DNA from: Maricaulis salignorans
Lineage (GTDB): Bacteria; Pseudomonadota; Alphaproteobacteria; Caulobacterales; Maricaulaceae
DNA length: 64,000 nucleotides
Direction of reading: 5' to 3'
NCBI RefSeq assembly: GCF_900103475.1
Contig: NZ_FNHG01000002.1
Span: 186,001 to 250,000 of the forward strand
Each line of letters opens with the position of its first letter. Position 1 is the first letter of the stretch. Below the pieces are notes generated by a model. That model did no database searches, had not been told where the DNA came from, and worked only from the letters and a program-made list of their open reading frames with translations. This document shows positions 1-9,770 of this stretch, piece by piece. Position numbers and translations under genes: made by a program.

Positions 1-2120
1 GTGCGGCCCTGCCCGTCGGTGAGACGGCCATCATCGAGAACTTGCAGCAGCACGTTGAAGACATCCGGGTGCGCCTTCTCGATCTCATCGAGCAGGATCA
101 CCTGATAGGGCCGGCGGCGCACGGCTTCGGTGAGCGCACCGCCCTCCTCATAACCGACATAGCCCGGAGGCGCGCCGATCATGCGGGAGACGGAGTGCTT
201 CTCCATATATTCCGACATATCCATGCGGGTGACCGCGTGTTCATCGTCGAACAGGAAGGCGGCCAGCGCCTTGGTCAGCTCGGTCTTGCCAACACCCGTG
301 GGCCCGAGGAACATGAAGGAGCCGATCGGACGGGCTGGATCCTTCAAGCCCGCGCGCGCGCGGCGCACCGCATCGGAGACCGCTTCCAGCGCCGTTTCCT
401 GGCCGACGACGCGGCCATGCAGGGCTTCTTCCATGCGCAGCAGCTTGTCGCGCTCGCCTTCGAGCATTTTGTCGACCGGCACACCGGTCCAGCGTGAGAC
501 GATCTGGGCGATCTGCTCGTCATCGACGACTTCCTGCATGGTCTGCTCACCGTCATCACTGCTGGTCTCGGCAAGGGCCAGACGGCTCTCAAGATCAGGC
601 AATTGGCCGTATTTGATCTCCGAAGCCCGGCCAAGATCACCGCGCCGTTCGGCATCGGCCAGCTCGGCACGGGCGTGCTCGATCGATTCCTTGAGCGTCG
701 TCGCACCGGCCAGTTTCGCCTTCTCGGCGCGCCAGGTCGCGGTCAGCTCGGCCGAGCGCGATTCCAGCTCCGCCACTTCCTTGGTGATCGCGGCCAGGCG
801 TTCCTTGGAGGCCTCGTCGGACTCCTTTTTCATCGCTTCGGCTTCGATCTTGAGCTGGATCGCCCGGCGATCAATCTCGTCGAGCTCTTCCGGCTTGCTG
901 TCGATCTGCATGCGCAGACGGGCCGAGGCCTCGTCCATCAGATCGATCGCCTTGTCGGGCAAAAAGCGGTTGGTGATGTAGCGATTGGACAGGTTGGCGG
1001 CAGCGACAATGGCGCTGTCGGCAATGCGCACGCCATGGTGCACCTCGTATTTTTCCTTCAACCCGCGCAGGATGGAGACCGTGTCTTCCACGGTCGGCTC
1101 CTCGACCATGACCGGCTGGAAACGCCGCGCCAGGGCCGCGTCCTTTTCGACATGCTTGCGGTATTCGTCCAGCGTCGTCGCGCCGATACAGTGCAGTTCA
1201 CCGCGTGCCAGGGCAGGCTTCAGGAGATTGGACGCATCCATGGCGCCATCGCCCTTGCCGGCACCGACCAGTGTGTGCATCTCGTCGATGAAGAGAATGA
1301 TCTGGCCATTGGCGGCCGTGACTTCATTGAGCACGGATTTGAGGCGTTCCTCAAACTCGCCGCGGAATTTCGCACCGGCAATCAGGCCGCCCATATCGAG
1401 CGCCAGCAGGCGTTTTTCCTTGAGGCTTTCAGGCACATCGCCATTGACGATGCGCAGGGCCAGGCCCTCGGCGATGGCCGTCTTGCCGACGCCGGGCTCA
1501 CCGATCAGGACCGGGTTATTCTTGGTCCGGCGCGACAAGACCTGGATGGCACGGCGAATTTCCTCGTCGCGACCGATCACCGGGTCGAGCTTGCCTTCGC
1601 GCGCCACCTCCGTGAGGTCGCGGGCGTATTTCTTCAACGCTTCATAGGTGTCTTCCGACGACGCGCTGTCAGCGGTGCGGCCCTGGCGCAGATCATTGAT
1701 CGCGGTGTTCAGGCCCTGCGGCGTAACACCGGCAGCTTTGAGAATATCGAAGGCCTTGGTGCCGGTTTGCAGGCTGAGCGCCTGAAGCAGGCGCTCGGCG
1801 GTGACGTATTCATCGCCGGCCTTGGTCGCCGCCGTCTGCGCCGCATCAAACAGCTTGGCTGTGGGTGGGGCCATATAGAGCTTGCCCTCGCCGCCCTCGA
1901 CCTTGGGCAGGGCGCCCAGAGCCTGGGTGACACCATCGATCACCTGATGCGCGCTGCCGCCAGCAGATTTGATGAGATTGGTCGCCAGGCCAGCCGTATC
2001 GTCAAGCAGCGCCTTGAGCACGTGCTCGGGCGTAAATTGCTGATGGCCGGCCTTGATGGCCAATGTCTGGGCGCCCTGAACGATGGTCTTGGCGCGGTCT
2101 GTGTATTTGTCGAATTCCAT
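1..2120 (-). CDS. clpB: ATP-dependent chaperone ClpB (3' end outside window)
   Basis: ClpB is the cytosolic AAA+ disaggregase that works with DnaK to extract polypeptides from heat-induced aggregates. The frame opens at ATG 2120 (GGGGGAT upstream) and runs off the left edge; 706 codons are visible against about 860 usual, so the C-terminal small domain is missing. Seen in order: N-terminal Clp repeats (residues 1-145), first Walker A GEPGVGKT at 207-214, the coiled-coil middle domain (about 410-530) that separates ClpB from ClpA/ClpC, second Walker A GPTGVGKT near 605, and Walker [12 protein letters not shown] near 670. It stands alone, divergent from the MOSC gene, with a possible heat-shock promoter upstream. 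Confidence 0.97.
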   Translation of the reverse strand, partial: MEFDKYTDRAKTIVQGAQTLAIKAGHQQFTPEHVLKALLDDTAGLATNLIKSAGGSAHQVIDGVTQALGALPKVEGGEGKLYMAPPTAKLFDAAQTAATKAGDEYVTAERLLQALSLQTGTKAFDILKAAGVTPQGLNTAINDLRQGRTADSASSEDTYEALKKYARDLTEVAREGKLDPVIGRDEEIRRAIQVLSRRTKNNPVLIGEPGVGKTAIAEGLALRIVNGDVPESLKEKRLLALDMGGLIAGAKFRGEFEERLKSVLNEVTAANGQIILFIDEMHTLVGAGKGDGAMDASNLLKPALARGELHCIGATTLDEYRKHVEKDAALARRFQPVMVEEPTVEDTVSILRGLKEKYEVHHGVRIADSAIVAAANLSNRYITNRFLPDKAIDLMDEASARLRMQIDSKPEELDEIDRRAIQLKIEAEAMKKESDEASKERLAAITKEVAELESRSAELTATWRAEKAKLAGATTLKESIEHARAELADAERRGDLGRASEIKYGQLPDLESRLALAETSSDDGEQTMQEVVDDEQIAQIVSRWTGVPVDKMLEGERDKLLRMEEALHGRVVGQETALEAVSDAVRRARAGLKDPARPIGSFMFLGPTGVGKTELTKALAAFLFDDEHAVTRMDMSEYMEKHSVSRMIGAPPGYVGYEEGGALTEAVRRRPYQVILLDEIEKAHPDVFNVLLQVLDDGRLTDGQGR

Positions 2121-2141
2121 GTCGATCCCCCGGGAAAGGCG

Positions 2142-2168
2142 AGATAGGGTGCGCTCCGACGCCTTAAG
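2142..2168 (-). promoter_or_regulatory. Candidate sigma-32 (heat-shock) promoter of clpB
   Basis: Reading leftward, CTTAAG (2168-2163) is followed after 13 nt by CCCTATCT (2149-2142), about 21 nt before the clpB ATG. Alphaproteobacterial RpoH promoters resemble CTTGAA and CCCTATnT with an 11-14 nt spacer, so the match is good at -10 and one to two bases off at -35. Supported by the target gene's known heat-shock regulation; not proven. Confidence 0.4.
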
Positions 2169-2278
2169 AAAGCGCGTCGAAATCGCGGCTTGATCGGCAT
2201 GTAGGTGTTGCACATGCGTCACACAAGAGGCCCAGCCGCGACAGATTGACCATGCTTCCGTGAGGGTTTCTTTCGACC

Positions 2279-3049
2279 ATGCCGCAGCTTACCGCACTTA
2301 CCCGCTTTCCGGTCAAAGGATTCGGGCCCGACCGCCTCGACCGCGCCGACCTGAAACCCGGCCACACGCTGCCTTTCGACCGCGCCTGGGCGATCGAGAA
2401 TGGACCGGGCGATTTCGATCCGGCCCATCCGGCGCATGTGAAGAAGAAGCATTTCCTGATGCTGGCCGGCCAGACCGATCTGGCGCAGCTGCAAACCCGT
2501 TGCGACACGGCCGGGCGCGGCTTCACCACACGCTGGCCCGATGGCGAGTCGATCACCGTCGCGCTGGACGATGCCGCCAGCCATGGCCCGCTGTTTGCCC
2601 GGCTTGAAACCCTGCTCGGCGAACAGGTGCGCGGTGCGCTCAGATTCGCCCATATCCCCGGCCAGGCCCTGACCGATATTCCATATCCGCATGTCTCGCT
2701 CATCAATGCCGCCTCCGTGCGCGACCTTGAGACGCGCACCGGCCACGCCATCGACCCCATACGCTTTCGCGGCAATCTCCTGATCGACGGCGTGGAGCCC
2801 TGGGCCGAGTTCGACTGGCTTGGACGCGATATCCGGATCGGCGATGTCAAATTGCGCGGCCAAAGCCGGATCCGCCGCTGCGTCGCCACCAGCATCAATC
2901 CCGACACAGCCCGGCGCGACATAGATCTGCCGGCGGCGCTGATGGCGCATTACGGGCATGCCGATTGCGGGATCTACATGAGTGTCGAGACAAGTGGTGC
3001 CGTCACGATCGGGGATGGCGTCGAGCTGCCGGGGCCTGGGCAAGCTTGA
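2279..3049 (+). CDS. MOSC domain-containing protein (YcbX-like)
   Basis: A 256-residue protein with an N-terminal MOSC beta-barrel domain (about 1-115) and a C-terminal MOSC domain (about 120-250). The family binds the molybdenum cofactor and is used for sulfur transfer or as the terminal oxidase of N-hydroxylated-compound reduction (YcbX/mARC type). Family signatures are RFRGN at 162-166 and the conserved cysteine in [11 protein letters not shown] at Cys201, the expected Mo ligand. No ferredoxin domain is fused, unlike E. coli YcbX. It is divergent from clpB and precedes the MATE gene by 167 nt. Substrate unknown. Confidence 0.85.
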   Translation: MPQLTALTRFPVKGFGPDRLDRADLKPGHTLPFDRAWAIENGPGDFDPAHPAHVKKKHFLMLAGQTDLAQLQTRCDTAGRGFTTRWPDGESITVALDDAASHGPLFARLETLLGEQVRGALRFAHIPGQALTDIPYPHVSLINAASVRDLETRTGHAIDPIRFRGNLLIDGVEPWAEFDWLGRDIRIGDVKLRGQSRIRRCVATSINPDTARRDIDLPAALMAHYGHADCGIYMSVETSGAVTIGDGVELPGPGQA

Positions 3050-3216
3050 CGCCCTGCGCCCGGCGCAGTATCCAGCGCGCCGGTCCCCGGTTGCCCGCCG
3101 CTCGCAGACTTCGGTCGTGGTGAATTTCCGGACGTTGATTTTTCTCCTCCCGGCGCAATCGCTGCGGTGGCAATGCGAGCCCCATCCTCCAAGCTTCGCG
3201 CCCTGGAGTTGATGAC

Positions 3217-4614
3217 ATGAGCAATACCTATACCCACGGCCCGCTTGGGCCGCTTTTTGTGCGCACGGCACTTCCAATCATTTTCCTGATGGCGATGAAT
3301 GGTCTGCTGACCGTTGTCGATGCGATCTTTCTCGGCGTCTTTGTCGGCGCCGATGCGCTCAGCGCAGTGACGCTGATGTTCCCGCTCTTCATGCTGATAG
3401 TGGCCCTCTCCACTCTGGTCGCCAACGGCATGGCCTCGGTGCTGGCCCGGCATCTCGGCGCCGGTGCGATCAAGCGAGCGCGCGCCGAATTCGTCGGCGC
3501 CCACGGGCTTTCACTGATCGCCTGCCTGGTCCTGGTCGTGCTGTTTCTTGCCGGCGCCCGACCGCTGACCCTGGCGGCGGCAAACGGCTCGGAGACACTG
3601 GCCCGGATGGGGTATGTCTATCTGAGCATCGCCGTCTTCAGCTCGCCGATCGCCTTTGCACTGGCCGTGCAATCCACCGCACTGCGGGTCGAGGGCAAGG
3701 TCGGACTGATGGCGATGGCCGGGCTGCTGGTGACGCTGGCCAATCTGGCGCTCAATTATGTGCTGATCGCCGTAATGGGACTCGGTGTGGCGGGTTCGGC
3801 GCTGGGAACGGCCATCGCCCAGGCCATCGCCCTGCTGGTGATCCTGGGATTCCGCATGGGCAAGACCTCGCCCCTGCGCCTCGCCGGCCTCGACTGGTCC
3901 CGCCTCGGCACCGGCTGGCCGGGATTTCTGGCGCTGGGTGCACCGCAAAGCCTGTCATTTGTCGGCCTGTCGCTCGGATCCGGCGCCGTGATCCTCATGT
4001 TGCAAACTGTCGACACCGGTCACTACGACACCACCGTCGCGGCTTATGGCATCGTGATGCGGATTCTCTCCTTCGCCTTCCTGGTTCTGATGGGACTGAG
4101 CCAGGCCCTGCAAGCGATCGTCGGCAATAATTACGGTGCAGGCCTGTGGCAGCGCTCGGACCGGATTCTGGTGATCGCCCTGGTGTGTGGCCTGATCTAC
4201 ACCGCCGGAGCCGAGGTGGTACTGATCAGCCTGCGCGATCAATGGGGCGGGATGTTCGTCAATGACCCGGCGGTGGCCGCGGACGTGGCGCGCATCCTGC
4301 CAATGATGGTCGCGCTCTACGCGCTCGCCGGCCCGCAAACCATGATCTCGACCTATTTCCAGGCGGTCGGGGATGCGCCGCGCGCCGCGATTCTCGGGCT
4401 GGGGCGGACCTATCTCTTCGTCCTGCCCCTGACGCTGACCCTGCCGCTGGTATTCGGCGAGACAGGTATCTGGATGGTCAATGCGACAGCGGAATGCCTG
4501 ATGCTCGGTGTGACCGCTGCGGTCCTGTATCGCAATGCAAGCCAGACCGGCGCCAGCTGGGGCCTGTTCCACGGTCACAAGCAGGCACCGCAACCCGTCA
4601 GCCCGGCCGCATAG
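3217..4614 (+). CDS. MATE family efflux transporter
   Basis: A 465-residue polytopic membrane protein with about 12 hydrophobic segments arranged as two homologous MatE halves, typical of cation-coupled multidrug and toxin extrusion pumps (NorM/DinF superfamily). The start is ATG 3217 with GGAG (3205-3208) 8 nt upstream. A short inverted repeat, CTCCA...TGGAG, lies immediately before the start and could hide the ribosome binding site; this is only an observation. The gene is monocistronic and converges on the DUF4167 gene. The substrate cannot be told from sequence. Confidence 0.93.
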   Translation: MSNTYTHGPLGPLFVRTALPIIFLMAMNGLLTVVDAIFLGVFVGADALSAVTLMFPLFMLIVALSTLVANGMASVLARHLGAGAIKRARAEFVGAHGLSLIACLVLVVLFLAGARPLTLAAANGSETLARMGYVYLSIAVFSSPIAFALAVQSTALRVEGKVGLMAMAGLLVTLANLALNYVLIAVMGLGVAGSALGTAIAQAIALLVILGFRMGKTSPLRLAGLDWSRLGTGWPGFLALGAPQSLSFVGLSLGSGAVILMLQTVDTGHYDTTVAAYGIVMRILSFAFLVLMGLSQALQAIVGNNYGAGLWQRSDRILVIALVCGLIYTAGAEVVLISLRDQWGGMFVNDPAVAADVARILPMMVALYALAGPQTMISTYFQAVGDAPRAAILGLGRTYLFVLPLTLTLPLVFGETGIWMVNATAECLMLGVTAAVLYRNASQTGASWGLFHGHKQAPQPVSPAA

Positions 4615-4630
4615 AAAACCGGCCGAATAG

Positions 4631-4664
4631 AAAAAGGGACCCGCTGCTGCAAGCAACGGGCCCC
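4631..4664 (-). terminator. Rho-independent terminator of the DUF4167 gene
   Basis: A 13-bp imperfect stem (4636-4648 with 4652-4664, loop GCA, two mismatches) lies between two converging genes. Read leftward it is followed by TTTTTCTATTC, a proper U-tract; read rightward it is followed by TCATTTCATT, so it may also slow transcripts from the MATE gene. Confidence 0.75.
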
Positions 4665-4688
4665 TCATTTCATTCGATCACGTCGCGA

Positions 4689-5543
4689 TCAGGCCGCGTC
4701 GCTCTCCGAGCCACCGCCATCAGACGGGTCGCTCTTTGGCTTGGCGCGAGAGGCCCGAGGCGCGCGGGGCGCCTTGGCCGGCTTGGCCTCTTCGGCGGCC
4801 GGCGCTGCCGGTGCGGCACCGGTTTCACCCTCATCGCTGCGCGGACGGCGTGGACGACGGGCGCGCCGTGGCGGTTCGTCATCGCTTGCAGCGTCCGGCG
4901 CGGCTGGCGCGGCGCTCGACGGTGTGACCGGCGCGTGGATTGGATGATGATTGCTCGCGGGCGGCTGGGCCTGCGGTTGCGACTGAGCTTGTGGCTGGGC
5001 TTCACCTTCCGGCGTCACAACATTGAGCGGATCGCTCTGCGGCTGCTCATGCCGTGGCTGGCGCGGCTGACGCCCCCGGCGAGGCTCACGATTGCGGTTC
5101 TGGTTGCCGTCGCGATTCTGGTCACGATTGCCATCGCGATTGCCGTCCCGGTTCCCGTTATTCTGGTCGCGATTATTATTGTTGTCGCGCTCTTCAACCC
5201 GGTCACTGAAACGCTCATAGCCGTCATCAGCCACATCATCATCGTCATTCTCGACCTGGTCGTCAGGCCCGGAATCACGGCGTGGCTGGTTGGCCTGGAT
5301 GAGGCGGAAATAATGCTCGGCGTGCTGGTAGAGATTCTCGGCTCGCACGCGGTCGCCCGCCAGCATCGCATCGCGCGCCAGTTGAACGTATTTGTCAAAA
5401 ATCTGGGGAGCATTGCCACGGATTTTGACTTCCGGACCATTGCTCTCATAGCTGCGATTGGAAGGATTGCTCGGCTTCCGCCCACGGCCGCGTTGGCGCT
5501 TATTATCGCCCGCCCCTGTTTTCCAGCGATTCATATCTGACAA
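4689..5543 (-). CDS. DUF4167 domain-containing protein with disordered charged tail
   Basis: A 284-residue protein whose first ~85 residues match DUF4167, an alphaproteobacterial family of unknown function (basic GRGRKPSNPS stretch, then a helical KYVQLARDAMLAGDRVRAEN segment). The rest looks disordered: an Asn/Asp/Arg repeat with many NRDGNRDQ-like units (about 125-155), a Pro/Gln stretch, then Lys/Arg/Ala/Pro/Glu-rich sequence. Such composition suggests RNA or nucleic-acid association, which is inference. The start used is TTG 5543, with AAGG 5 nt upstream; ATG 5534 is the alternative. Monocistronic, with its own terminator. Confidence 0.85.
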   Translation of the reverse strand: MSDMNRWKTGAGDNKRQRGRGRKPSNPSNRSYESNGPEVKIRGNAPQIFDKYVQLARDAMLAGDRVRAENLYQHAEHYFRLIQANQPRRDSGPDDQVENDDDDVADDGYERFSDRVEERDNNNNRDQNNGNRDGNRDGNRDQNRDGNQNRNREPRRGRQPRQPRHEQPQSDPLNVVTPEGEAQPQAQSQPQAQPPASNHHPIHAPVTPSSAAPAAPDAASDDEPPRRARRPRRPRSDEGETGAAPAAPAAEEAKPAKAPRAPRASRAKPKSDPSDGGGSESDAA

Positions 5544-5717
5544 TGTGACCTTGTTGTTCAGTTGCAGGGGCGTGATCTTGCACCCTGATGAAACGATTGA
5601 TCTTGATTGGCCGGAGCAAAACAGGCGGTGGATCCGACCGCGCTAGGCCCCAAAAAGTGGCACGCCCCGCCTGTTGTCGTAAAACCTAGCCTGCGGCGAA
5701 ACGCTTTCCAAGCGATT

Positions 5718-6680
5718 TTAACCGTTATGCAAAACGGCCCGCCCGAGCACAACACGATCATGCCCCGACAGGTCAGGCAGGCATTCCAGCGCCGTCAGAC
5801 CGGCCGCTCCGGCCAATCCCAGAACCGGTTCGGCCTGATCGAAGCCGATCTCCAGGGCAAAACAGCCACCGGGCCTGAGCAGGCGCGGCAGATCGGCAAT
5901 GATGGCGCGATAGGCATCGAGACCGTCCGCGCCGCCATCAAGCGCCAGGGCGGGTTCATGATCGCGCACTTCGGGCTCGAGCCCGGCCAGCACCTCGCGC
6001 ACGATATAGGGCGGATTCGACACGACCAGATCAAAGCTGTGACCGCGCAGGCTCTCGCCCCAGCGCCCCCGGGCCAGTTGCGCCCGCGCCGTCAGCGCGC
6101 ACGCATCGATATTGTGTTGCGCCACGGCCAGGGCCGCCGGCGACAGATCAACCCCCTGCCCCGTCCAGGCCGGGCGTTCGCTGAGCAGGGCCGCCAGGAT
6201 CGCGCCGGAACCGGTGCCGAGATCAAGCATATGCAGAGGCTCGTCCGCGCAACGCGCCAACACCGCCTCGACCAGCGCTTCGGTATCGGCGCGCGGCGTC
6301 AGGACATCGCCGGTGACCTTCAGGTCCAGCGTCCAGAAAGGCTTGCTTCCGAGGACCTGTGACAGCGGCACGCGCTGCAGACGCAAGGCGGCCAGATCAG
6401 CCAGGCGGGTCGCATTCTGCCAGGACCACAAGGCCGCATCGGCCAACGCCTGGGCGAGGCTGACGGGTTCCAGGACATGAGCGATCAGGAAGCGGGCATC
6501 ATCATCGGCCTCGTCGATCCCGGCTGCACGCAAGGCCGCAATGAGGTGACGGCGAATCCCGGCCAGATCCATCCCCTGCCAGGCCTGAACCAGTGCAAAG
6601 CCGGGCCGGCTGGCCTGGTCGGCCGCGTGGGATTGCACCGCCGCTTCGAAGGCGGCCCCGGAAGCCGGGTCCTTGGTCAC
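5718..6680 (-). CDS. prmC: Release factor glutamine methyltransferase PrmC (HemK)
   Basis: PrmC methylates the glutamine of the GGQ motif of RF1 and RF2 using S-adenosylmethionine, which speeds translation termination. An N-terminal helical domain is followed by PRADTE (129-134), the SAM motif DLGTGSGA (153-160) and the catalytic NPPY at 222-225. GTG 6680 overlaps the preceding stop (GTGA), so translational coupling is likely and gives 320 residues. E. coli PrmC aligns better from ATG 6572 (284 residues), which is the alternative start with a less well-placed AGGGG. Its substrate gene prfA lies upstream, with a lipoprotein gene between. Confidence 0.93.
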   Translation of the reverse strand: MTKDPASGAAFEAAVQSHAADQASRPGFALVQAWQGMDLAGIRRHLIAALRAAGIDEADDDARFLIAHVLEPVSLAQALADAALWSWQNATRLADLAALRLQRVPLSQVLGSKPFWTLDLKVTGDVLTPRADTEALVEAVLARCADEPLHMLDLGTGSGAILAALLSERPAWTGQGVDLSPAALAVAQHNIDACALTARAQLARGRWGESLRGHSFDLVVSNPPYIVREVLAGLEPEVRDHEPALALDGGADGLDAYRAIIADLPRLLRPGGCFALEIGFDQAEPVLGLAGAAGLTALECLPDLSGHDRVVLGRAVLHNG

Positions 6681-8032
6681 GGCTCTTGCACCACCGGTTC
6701 AGGAAGACGGGCATCGCCATAGGGGCCTTCAAGCCGGCCATTGCGGGCCCAGTCGCCCAGCAGCCGGAAATAGCCCTCCGCATAGCGCGTCGATTCCCGG
6801 CCCGCCCCGGTTTCAACGAATTCGAGAATACCGTGACCGGTATTTGCGAACTCGACCAGGTCGATGTTCCGGCCTTCAGCGATCAGCTGGTGCAGGATAT
6901 CGCGCGTCGCATCTGGCGGCGCCTCGCGGTCCTGCCCGGCGAGCACCCACAAGACCGGCACCTCGACCTGGTTCATCACCGCTGTGGAATCATGTCCCCA
7001 GCTGGTGCCGGCATCGAAGAAGTTGCGATAGACAAATTTGAAGGCGGTCACACCGGCATCCAGCATCTGACCGGAATATTCGCCCTCAATGGCCCGGAAC
7101 CAGTCTTCATCACCCCATTGCTGTTTCAGCCGGACAAAATCCTCTCGCCCGTCAGTAAAGCCCGAGGCCATCAGGCGTCCGGTGACATCGGTAACCTGTG
7201 CGGCCCTTGCCAGCACCTCATCATCATAGCCGGCCGCGCGCAGTTCGAGCTGGACTTCCGAGGCGTCCTCATCGGTCGGGGCCACCATCATGCCGAAACT
7301 GACCATGACGAAGTCGGCATCACTCATTGTCGCCGCGAGGGGGGCAACCCAGCCACCCTGGCTGCCGCCAAACAGGCCGACACGGCCGGCGCGCGGCCCC
7401 GCCAGTTCGCGGGCGCGCTGCAAGGCCATGGCGGCATCGCCGGCCAGTGCCTGGAAATCCTGCGAGTATTCGCCCCCGGAGGCGCCGGTGCCGCGCTTGT
7501 CATAGACAAAAATGCCCACGCCCTGCGCCGGCATGATGCGCTGGGCATAGGCCCAATCGAGGGCCGAATCGCGCTCCGATCCATGCACCCAGACCGCGAT
7601 CGGGACCGGCTGCGTGCCTTGCGGCAGGACCAGGCGCCCGGCGAGCGTCAGCCCGTCGCTTTCAAATTCGGTGTCGATAATGTCCAGCGGGATGCGTTCG
7701 GCGACGCCGTCATAGCCGTCGAGGCCTTCAATGGTGAGACTTGTCGTGCCGCATTCACCGAGGTCGAAACGGGCCGGATCGGCCTGATCGGTCCAGCCGG
7801 TGGTGCCTGACCAGAGACCATCCTCGCCCGCAGAAATACGGCCGACCTGACCATCGAGGGCGCGCCAGCGCAAATCCGCGCCAGCCACCGGGGCGATATC
7901 AATGATCGAACCGGATGCGGTCTGATAGACGCCGACATGGCAGATCGCTGCCGGATCCAGCGCCTCATTGCCGGAACAGGCCGTGAGCAGCCCCGCAACG
8001 CCAAGCGCCAAAACAAAACCGGACTTCAACAT
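6677..8032 (-). CDS. Alpha/beta-hydrolase lipoprotein
   Basis: A predicted lipoprotein of 451 residues starting at ATG 8032 (GGAG 6 nt upstream). The signal peptide ends in the lipobox LLTAC, with lipidation at Cys19. A family-unknown beta-rich region (about 25-120) is followed by an alpha/beta-hydrolase fold: oxyanion-side VHGSERDSA near 150, nucleophile elbow GGSQGG with Ser224, acid residue probably in LAGQDREAP, and histidine in NTGHGIL. It resembles prolyl-oligopeptidase/S9-like or serine aminopeptidase esterases; substrate unknown. It sits between prfA and prmC and overlaps prmC by 4 nt, an unexpected place for an envelope enzyme. Confidence 0.85.
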   Translation of the reverse strand: MLKSGFVLALGVAGLLTACSGNEALDPAAICHVGVYQTASGSIIDIAPVAGADLRWRALDGQVGRISAGEDGLWSGTTGWTDQADPARFDLGECGTTSLTIEGLDGYDGVAERIPLDIIDTEFESDGLTLAGRLVLPQGTQPVPIAVWVHGSERDSALDWAYAQRIMPAQGVGIFVYDKRGTGASGGEYSQDFQALAGDAAMALQRARELAGPRAGRVGLFGGSQGGWVAPLAATMSDADFVMVSFGMMVAPTDEDASEVQLELRAAGYDDEVLARAAQVTDVTGRLMASGFTDGREDFVRLKQQWGDEDWFRAIEGEYSGQMLDAGVTAFKFVYRNFFDAGTSWGHDSTAVMNQVEVPVLWVLAGQDREAPPDATRDILHQLIAEGRNIDLVEFANTGHGILEFVETGAGRESTRYAEGYFRLLGDWARNGRLEGPYGDARLPEPVVQEP

Positions 8033-8120
8033 GGGCATCTCCAACCTTGCCGGATCTGAAAGGCCCGGGACATCACAGGAGCGTGGCCTCGCGACCCCGT
8101 CAACCGGGACGCGGCGCGCC

Positions 8121-9188
8121 TCAATCCTCCAGGGCCGCCAGACGGGCGGCCTGGTCTTCGGCGATCAGGGCGGAGACGACTTCATCAAGCCCGTCGCCCG
8201 CAACGATCTCGTCGAGCTTGTAGAGGGTGAGATTGATGCGGTGATCGGAGACCCGGCCCTGCGGGTAATTATAAGTGCGGATCCGCTCGGAGCGATCGCC
8301 GGACCCGATCTGGCCCTTGCGCTCGGCGGCGCGCTCGGCATTCGCGGCCTCCCGCTGCATGTCATAGAGCTTGGCTTTGAGCAATTCGATCGCCTTGGCC
8401 CGGTTCTGGTGCTGTGACTTCTCCTGGCAGACCACCGCGATACCGGTTGGCAAATGCGTCATGCGCACGGCTGAATCGGTCTTGTTGACGTGCTGGCCGC
8501 CCGCGCCCGAGGCGCGCATCGTATCGACGCGGATCTCGGACATATTAAGCTCGATATCGATATCTTCCGGCTGCGGCATGATCGCCACCGTCGCAGCGGA
8601 TGTGTGGATCCGACCCTGGCTTTCCGTCGCCGGCACGCGCTGGACCCGGTGCACGCCGCTCTCGAATTTCAACCGTCCGAACACGCCATTGCCCGAGATC
8701 GAGGCGATGACTTCCTTATAGCCGCCATGATCGCCTTCCGAGGCCGAAGCCAGCTCCCAGCTCCAGCCCTGAAGCTGGGCATAGCGCTCATACATGCGAT
8801 AGAGATCGCCCGCGAACAGGGCCGCCTCATCGCCGCCCGTGCCGGCGCGGATTTCGATCAGCGCATTGGCCGCGTCATCCTTGTCCTTGGGCAGGAGCGC
8901 CAGGCTCATCTCGAGCTCGAGCGCGGGAAGGGTTTCCTTCAGCTCGTAAAATTCCTCACGCGCCAGGTCCGCCATCTCCGCATCACCGCTCTCCATCATC
9001 TCGGCAAGTTCGTCGAGCTCGGTGCGGGCGGCGCGCAGGGCCTTGGCCTTTTCCGCGACCGGCCGCAACTCGGCATGCTCCTTCGAGAGTTTGACGATTT
9101 CGGTTGAGTCGGAGGCAGCGCCGAGCCGCGCCTCGACCTGGTCGAAGCGATCAATGACTTGCGCGAGTCTGGAAGCGGGAGTGTGCAT
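8121..9188 (-). CDS. prfA: Peptide chain release factor 1
   Basis: RF1 recognises UAA and UAG stop codons and triggers peptide release in the ribosome. The 355-residue length is normal. Family-specific residues are visible: the PAT stop-codon reading tripeptide at 186-188 and GGQ at 230-232 in [13 protein letters not shown]. It is the first gene of the leftward prfA / hydrolase / prmC group; a 88-nt gap separates it from the hydrolase start. The presence of PrmC two genes downstream fits the usual functional pair. Confidence 0.98.
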   Translation of the reverse strand: MHTPASRLAQVIDRFDQVEARLGAASDSTEIVKLSKEHAELRPVAEKAKALRAARTELDELAEMMESGDAEMADLAREEFYELKETLPALELEMSLALLPKDKDDAANALIEIRAGTGGDEAALFAGDLYRMYERYAQLQGWSWELASASEGDHGGYKEVIASISGNGVFGRLKFESGVHRVQRVPATESQGRIHTSAATVAIMPQPEDIDIELNMSEIRVDTMRASGAGGQHVNKTDSAVRMTHLPTGIAVVCQEKSQHQNRAKAIELLKAKLYDMQREAANAERAAERKGQIGSGDRSERIRTYNYPQGRVSDHRINLTLYKLDEIVAGDGLDEVVSALIAEDQAARLAALED

Positions 9189-9246
9189 GCCGCTCGGTTA
9201 GCACCTGACGCTGTTCTTGCAAATGCCGCGCGGCTGTTTGCCGCCG

Positions 9247-9663
9247 CTAGAAGAGCGCCAGCACGGCCCTCACCGCCATAACGATCAGCACGAGGGTCGA
9301 GCTGATAAAGACGAAGAAGCGCACAGGGATGAAGTTCCACAAGGCCTGGATCAGACTGTGCAGAACGCGCAGCGCGACATAGCCCCAGGCGAGCCCGATC
9401 ATCAAGGGATCGGCCAGACCGACCAGGTGGCAATAGACCACCAGGGCGTAGAAAATCGTCGGCTGTTCATGCAGGTGATTATAGTTGTCGGCGATGCGGC
9501 GGACCTCGATCGGGAGGACATCCATCTCGCTTTTCGACTTCATCCTGGCGGCATTGATGCCCGCCTTCTGCATGGCCGGAATGCGGGTGGCATACATCCA
9601 CAGCCACATGACAAAGGTCCAGACGATCATCGCCAGCACAGGCGTCAGAATAGTCTCATACAT
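9247..9663 (-). CDS. MAPEG family membrane protein
   Basis: A 138-residue integral membrane protein with four hydrophobic segments and the MAPEG-type pattern (TRIPAMQKAGINAA, then DNYNHLHEQPTIFYALVVY with the conserved N-x-x-E-x-P). The superfamily includes glutathione and eicosanoid enzymes in eukaryotes, but bacterial members mostly lack a defined role. The start ATG 9663 has GAGGAT 6-8 nt upstream. It lies alone between prfA and the LOG gene. No catalytic claim can be made. Confidence 0.88.
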   Translation of the reverse strand: MYETILTPVLAMIVWTFVMWLWMYATRIPAMQKAGINAARMKSKSEMDVLPIEVRRIADNYNHLHEQPTIFYALVVYCHLVGLADPLMIGLAWGYVALRVLHSLIQALWNFIPVRFFVFISSTLVLIVMAVRAVLALF

Positions 9664-9770
9664 CTTGATATCCTCAGATTGTTCGCGGTGAGACTAGACC
9701 GGTTACAATCCGTGATGCGACAGCTTTCTTGTCCTGCATAGCTTTCATACACTCATGACTGGCGGCGCTG

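Noticed and set aside
603-2147. Long open frame on the strand opposite clpB
   Set aside because: Its translation has no family character, its codon pattern mirrors clpB, and the clpB frame carries all Clp motifs.
5722-5737. Hairpin at the end of prmC as a terminator
   Set aside because: CCGTT/AACGG is inside the coding end and has a weak stem; the following T-rich run is short and interrupted.
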